Assembly (NCBI GenBank): GCA_002293545.1
Contig: DBDL01000180.1
Coordinates: forward strand, 22,430 to 30,737
From: Lachnoclostridium sp. UBA933
Lineage (GTDB): Bacteria; Bacillota; Clostridia; Lachnospirales; Lachnospiraceae
Reading direction: 5' to 3'
DNA: 8,308 nucleotides
The notes below the pieces were generated by a model that ran no database searches, was not told the DNA's origin, and worked only from the letters and a program-made list of their open reading frames with translations. The first letter of the stretch is position 1. Each line of letters opens with the position of its first letter. Positions 5,027 through 8,308 of the stretch are shown here, one piece after another. A program made the translations under genes and the position numbers.

Positions 5027-6586
5027 TTATGAATCCATTATCACATTTCTTGCTTTTAACTCTGCCAGCTTTTTCTCTGCGTTTTCCGTATGAACGACAA
5101 TGTCATTTTTCATTTTAACATAACTTCTGATGTAAAATACAGTCAGGAATACAGAAAGGATATAAAGAGAAACAACCATCAGCCAAAACCATTCCATACC
5201 GTCGGTCCCCAAACTCACTGCCAAAAGATGAGTCCCAACCGGAAAAATAAATGATAAAACACATCCAAAAATCGACCTTTTTCCTTGACCAATCAGTTCG
5301 TCCGCGTCCCTGGCTATGATGGATGATTCATAATACGATGCCAATAATTTTTCATTTTCCGCCGTTGATTTCTGATACTCTGCCAGAGTTGCTTTCTGCG
5401 ATTCGTCCGCATATCTCAATGCGGTTTTAAAATAAGCGGATTTTGAAATATCTTTCCCGTACCTTGGTATATCTTCCGCCTTTTTCACATCAATCTCAAG
5501 TACCAGCATACCGATATAGGCATCCGCATTTTCTGAATCCGCATTAAGGATCCGTTCAAATAATTTTTTCGCATCCTCTTTATTATCATCTTCTATATAT
5601 ACATAAGCTCTTTTTCGTAATGTTTCAATATCGTTATGGTTGATACTGCCGCTTTCTTTTGATTTGCTTATCGCTTTTTTTTCTTCAAACCTGGTTAAAA
5701 TCTTTTGGATTCCATGCAGTAAATCCTGTGCAAATCCGATTTTTCCCATGTCCTGAGCCTGGAATACCGCCAGTTCTTCCGGTATTTCATAGGCGTCCAT
5801 CTCCCGATAACACGGAATCATTACTTTATCCTTATTATCTTCGATCAGTGCCAAAAAACGCAGCCATTCGTTTTTGACCCATACGGCATTGAAATATTCC
5901 GGCTTTGTTCCAACGACAAGCATGATTTTGGCGGAATTTAATGCGGCAAAAATATAAGGCTCATATTCGGTTCCTGCCTTATCTTCTAATGTCAAACGTG
6001 AAAAGAACACCCGGTATCCCTCCTTTTTCAACCGGGTATAAATATCCTGCGCAAGGGTGCTGTCAAGTGTCCTGTTCCCTTCCGGGTCCGTTTCTTTATA
6101 ACAGATAAAGATATCGTAGGAATCTTCCTGATCCGAAATGGATAAGATGCCTTTTTGAATTTTGGCAATCTCATTTGCTTCCTGCTCATAAAGCATACGC
6201 GATTTATCATCCGCCGCATATTCCACTGCTTTTTGATAATTCAGGTTTTTTAAAACCGATAACCTTTGTACACGGTTGCATGTAGGGATACGGTTCTTCG
6301 TCTGCGGGTCCTCCACATACTCAATCCCGAATACCGATAAAATAATTCCCCAGTATGCCTCCGCATTATGTTCATCTTCCATCAGAATATTTTCATAGGT
6401 AGCTTGTGCTTTTTCAAACTCATGCTGCAAACGGTAGTGTGTCGCACGGTTAAACAGATTGGCAATCCGTTCGTCATTTATATGCGGCAGCGTCATGACG
6501 CTTCCGCAATACTCGCATGCCGCATAGGTTTTACCGGACTCCGGAGTAATATTTGCCCCGCACATCCTGCATTTTAATACGATCAT
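5027..6586 (-). CDS. TIR-domain protein with zinc-ribbon N-terminus, second TPR-like block and two membrane helices (copy B, 519 aa)
   Basis: This is the first gene of the TIR pair. Visible parts are Cys6/Cys9 and Cys24/Cys27 (zinc-ribbon-like), a TPR-like helical region at about 36-150, and a TIR domain at about 157-262 beginning YDIFICYKETD, with Glu209 in AGTEYEPYIFAAL as the candidate NADase glutamate. A second helical TPR-like block follows at about 322-380 (KEDAKKLFERILNADSENAD). Two membrane helices lie at about 437-460 and 465-488, and the tail ends KARNVIMDS. Both the TIR and the tail should face the cytosol. The second TPR-like block is missing in copy A. The start ATG at 6584-6586 follows TGGAGGAT. 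A strong promoter and a palindrome lie at 6670-6710. The architecture suggests a membrane-tethered sensor-effector; a role in phage defence is inference from the family. Confidence 0.9.
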   Translation of the reverse strand: MIVLKCRMCGANITPESGKTYAACEYCGSVMTLPHINDERIANLFNRATHYRLQHEFEKAQATYENILMEDEHNAEAYWGIILSVFGIEYVEDPQTKNRIPTCNRVQRLSVLKNLNYQKAVEYAADDKSRMLYEQEANEIAKIQKGILSISDQEDSYDIFICYKETDPEGNRTLDSTLAQDIYTRLKKEGYRVFFSRLTLEDKAGTEYEPYIFAALNSAKIMLVVGTKPEYFNAVWVKNEWLRFLALIEDNKDKVMIPCYREMDAYEIPEELAVFQAQDMGKIGFAQDLLHGIQKILTRFEEKKAISKSKESGSINHNDIETLRKRAYVYIEDDNKEDAKKLFERILNADSENADAYIGMLVLEIDVKKAEDIPRYGKDISKSAYFKTALRYADESQKATLAEYQKSTAENEKLLASYYESSIIARDADELIGQGKRSIFGCVLSFIFPVGTHLLAVSLGTDGMEWFWLMVVSLYILSVFLTVFYIRSYVKMKNDIVVHTENAEKKLAELKARNVIMDS

Positions 6587-6639
6587 TTTTATCCTCCACG
6601 TTTTTATTTTTTCATTTCTTGAGTGATTATATAAGTGTA

Positions 6640-6668
6640 ATTATAAAAATTTCATAATAAACTGTCTT
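6640..6668 (-). promoter_or_regulatory. Second possible promoter of the TIR operon
   Basis: On the - strand, AAGACA (6663-6668), 17 bases and a perfect TATAAT (6640-6645). The -35 has four of six matches. It lies just downstream of the stronger candidate at 6670-6698. Confidence 0.4.
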
Positions 6669-6669
6669 T

Positions 6670-6698
6670 ATTCTATCACAGTAAAAAATGAGTTTCAA
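6670..6698 (-). promoter_or_regulatory. Sigma-A promoter of the TIR operon
   Basis: On the - strand, TTGAAA (6693-6698), a 17-base spacer and TAGAAT (6670-6675) give five of six matches in each hexamer. The leader to the first TIR gene would be about 75 bases. Confidence 0.7.
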
Positions 6699-6710
6699 TG
6701 AAATTTCATT
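6697..6710. promoter_or_regulatory. Perfect 14-bp palindrome at the TIR promoter
   Basis: AATGAAATTTCATT equals its own reverse complement and overlaps the edge of the -35 hexamer at 6693-6698. A dimeric repressor bound here would block the promoter. The half-site sequence ATTTCAT recurs at 6649-6655 near the second promoter. Confidence 0.5.
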
Positions 6711-6762
6711 AATTTATTTGAGTATAACAATCGAGTATAGCCGATAATATTTCATTTATTAC

Positions 6763-6791
6763 TTGCATCATCTTCTATATCGGTATATGAT
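6763..6791 (+). promoter_or_regulatory. Weak promoter candidate for the ATPase fragment
   Basis: TTGCAT (6763-6768), 17 bases and TATGAT (6786-6791). The -10 is good and the -35 poor. Transcription would start about 20 bases before ATG 6818, just leaving room for AGGGAG at 6801-6806. Confidence 0.3.
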
Positions 6792-6817
6792 GAGAAGCAG
6801 AGGGAGTTGATATATCT

Positions 6818-7108
6818 ATGATTAAACGTGAACTATACATGGAACGGATTCGTCCGTTCATCCGCAAAGATGTCGTTAAGATTATTACCGGTCTTCGACG
6901 CAGCGGTAAATCGGTAATGCTCAACTTGCTGAAAGAAGAAATAGCTGACTCAGAACACAGCGTATATCTTAACTTTGAAAGTAAGAAGAATACAAAATAT
7001 ACTAACCCTGATACATTATATGACTACGTTATCAAAAAGGTAGGCGGGAGCAAAGAAAAATGGTATCTATTCTTTGATGAAATCCAAGAGGTCAAAGAAT
7101 GGGAATAA
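6818..7108 (+). pseudogene. 3'-truncated AAA-type ATPase (DUF4143-family N-terminus), 96 codons
   Basis: The product is the N-terminal nucleotide-binding part of the common bacterial AAA ATPases that carry a DUF4143 C-terminal domain. It starts MIKRELYMERIRPFI. Walker A is GLRRSGKS at residues 25-32, and Walker B is YLFFDEIQEV with Asp87-Glu88. Complete members are roughly 400 residues; here the frame ends in TAA right after EWE at residue 96. The following bases give no recognisable continuation in any forward frame, so the sensor and C-terminal domains are missing. AGGGAG (6801-6806) is a fair ribosome site, so a short product may still be made. It lies between two - strand units and is followed by a strong hairpin. 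It is best read as a relic, possibly of a deletion that joined the TIR and flotillin regions. Confidence 0.8.
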
Positions 7109-7151
7109 TCCTCATTTTTTATGGTAAGATACTTTCTAAGAACGGCATCCC

Positions 7152-7200
7152 AGACATCTTAATTACTTATCACAATAGGTAATTAAGATGTCTTTCGTTT
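7152..7200 (+). terminator. 19-bp hairpin terminator after the ATPase fragment
   Basis: AGACATCTTAATTAC (7152-7166) and GTAATTAAGATGTCT (7179-7193) pair perfectly. TTAT and ATAG extend the stem by four more pairs (one wobble), leaving a CACA loop. TTTCGTTT follows on the + strand, so it is a + strand terminator. On the - strand it is followed by GGGATG, so it does not look like a proper terminator for the flotillin gene. Confidence 0.7.
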
Positions 7201-7217
7201 CTGCTCATTATGATCCG

Positions 7218-8308
7218 CTAAGCTTTCCCGTCTTCTTTTTCCTTGCCCAAATATTCCGGAATCTGCATTCCCGCCATGTTAAATAATTCATTGATCGGCG
7301 GAATTGATTTTGCCATACCGGAAAGGAAGCCTGCGGTTGCGTTTTTATCCTTGCCGCCGCCTGCGCCGTCCCAGACAGTAACTTTATCAATTTTGATATT
7401 CTTAATCGCCTCCACTTGAATCTTCATTAACTCTTCCATTTTATCCGTAAGCATTAAGCGCATAGCATCTCCCGAATCCCCACCTGCCGCGTCCACGACC
7501 TTAGAAAACCCTTCCGCTTGTTTTGTCAGGATTTCCTGCATACCGCGCGCCTGAGCCTCCATCTGCAGATAAATAGCGTCTGCCTCACCTTTTGCTTTCC
7601 GCCGGATTTTCTCCGCTTCCGCTTCTGCCGCGATTTCCACTTGCTTTTTGCTTATTTCCGCTTTGACAATGACATCTGCTTCCAATGTCGCATTTTCACG
7701 CAATGCACGGGCTGATTCCGCTTCTTTTTCCGCTGCGTAAGATTCCTCCAGGGATTTTGCCGCCTGAATCTTCTCCGCTGCCGTAGCAATCCGGAGTGCT
7801 TCCGCTTCTTTTTCACGCCGCAGCGCATTGGATTGTGCGATTTTCACCTGTGCGGTATTTTCACCGGTAATCGCAAGAGAGTTTGCTTCTGCTACTTCAA
7901 TTCTCTGGTCACGCCTTGCGTTGGCTTCACCGATGGAACCGTCACGCTCTTTCTCTGCTACGGTTCTCTTGGCATCGTTGATTGCCTTTGCCGCCGCCTC
8001 TTTGCCGAGTGCGATAATATATCCGGATTCGTCATTGATATCCGTTACGTTTACGTTAATCAAACGCAGTCCGATTTTTTTCAGCTCTGTCTCTACATTT
8101 CCGGAGACCGCCTCTAAAAACTTGTCACGGTCGGTATTGATTTCTTCAATATCCATCGTGGCAATAATCAAACGCAGCTGTCCGAAGATAATATCCCTTG
8201 CCAGCTCCTGGATTTCCGTTAGTTTCAGTCCCAGCAAACGCTCCGCGGCATTCTGCATGATGCCGTCCTCCGTAGAAATTCCGACCGTAAACCGGGACGG
8301 AACATCAA
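7218..8308 (-). CDS. Flotillin-like SPFH-domain protein, N-terminus outside window
   Basis: This is a membrane-scaffold protein of the flotillin/SPFH (FloT, YuaG) type that organises membrane microdomains. The frame stays open to the right edge; upstream of the internal Met at 8256-8258 it continues PSRFTVGISTEDGI, so the real start lies beyond the window. Numbered from that Met, residues 1-90 are the end of the SPFH domain, and about 85-260 form a long Ala/Glu/Lys-rich coiled coil typical of flotillins. A region at about 262-300 (AGGDSGDAMRLMLTDKMEEL and KIDKVTVWDGAGGG) matches the C-terminal element of FloT-like proteins (KITVVDTGGSG). The tail ends EYLGKEKEDGKA. About 362 codons are visible of a usual 480-510. 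The membrane-inserted N-terminus is not visible. It has the same direction as the TIR genes but is separated from them by the ATPase relic. Confidence 0.92.
   Translation of the reverse strand, partial: DVPSRFTVGISTEDGIMQNAAERLLGLKLTEIQELARDIIFGQLRLIIATMDIEEINTDRDKFLEAVSGNVETELKKIGLRLINVNVTDINDESGYIIALGKEAAAKAINDAKRTVAEKERDGSIGEANARRDQRIEVAEANSLAITGENTAQVKIAQSNALRREKEAEALRIATAAEKIQAAKSLEESYAAEKEAESARALRENATLEADVIVKAEISKKQVEIAAEAEAEKIRRKAKGEADAIYLQMEAQARGMQEILTKQAEGFSKVVDAAGGDSGDAMRLMLTDKMEELMKIQVEAIKNIKIDKVTVWDGAGGGKDKNATAGFLSGMAKSIPPINELFNMAGMQIPEYLGKEKEDGKA

Noticed and set aside
5659..5877. 72-residue + strand frame, with similar ones at 3947-4301 and 6368-6577
   Set aside because: All are antisense to the TIR genes, and they recur at equivalent places only because the two TIR genes are paralogues.
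7833..8117. 94-residue + strand frame
   Set aside because: It is antisense to the flotillin coiled-coil and SPFH coding region, with no independent support.

Overview
This window looks like an accessory stretch of a Firmicutes (Clostridia, probably Lachnospiraceae-like) chromosome. The evidence is strong AGGAGG-type ribosome sites, sigma-A promoters, an agr-type peptide quorum-sensing locus, and protein families typical of gut Clostridia. Composition is mosaic: sampled 60-base lines are about 27-35% GC in the agr part, about 45% in the TIR genes and about 53% in the flotillin gene. This suggests segments of different origin.

Positions 1-1736 hold an agr locus. A membrane histidine kinase (agrC-like, cut by the left edge) runs on the + strand. 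It converges on agrB (peptide protease, - strand) and a 39-codon agrD that overlaps agrB by 8 bases. The agrD product ends in RRCLLVFGEPKLPKE, which predicts a five-residue thiolactone ring, C-L-L-V-F. A shared hairpin terminator lies between the two convergent units, and agrBD has a good sigma-A promoter at 1783-1811. AgrB would mature and export the peptide and the kinase would sense it; the response regulator is not in the window.

Positions 1737-2137 are non-coding but rich in palindromes. They contain three ATTGCAAT octamers, two hairpins and a + strand promoter that would produce a structured leader. Positions 2138-3400 hold two small unrecognised proteins, a probable frameshifted DUF5688-like relic and another strong hairpin. 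The first small gene follows a 5-codon ORF in the same frame that has the good ribosome site and ends in TAA. Positions 3401-3714 look decayed, with a possible relic of a small holin-like toxin gene.

Positions 3715-6586 carry two tandem - strand genes for paralogous TIR proteins. Each has an N-terminal zinc-ribbon-like CxxC pair, a helical/TPR-like segment, a TIR domain with an intact candidate NADase glutamate, and a pair of C-terminal membrane helices. The first ~290 residues are about 81% identical between the two; the C-terminal parts are unrelated. They share one leader with a strong promoter whose -35 is overlapped by a perfect 14-bp palindrome. Next comes a 3'-truncated AAA-type ATPase relic on the + strand with a 19-bp hairpin behind it. 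Last is a flotillin/SPFH protein on the - strand, cut by the right edge. The membrane-anchored TIR pair near a flotillin is the most plausible candidate for an uncharacterised defence or membrane-stress module. That function is inference only.
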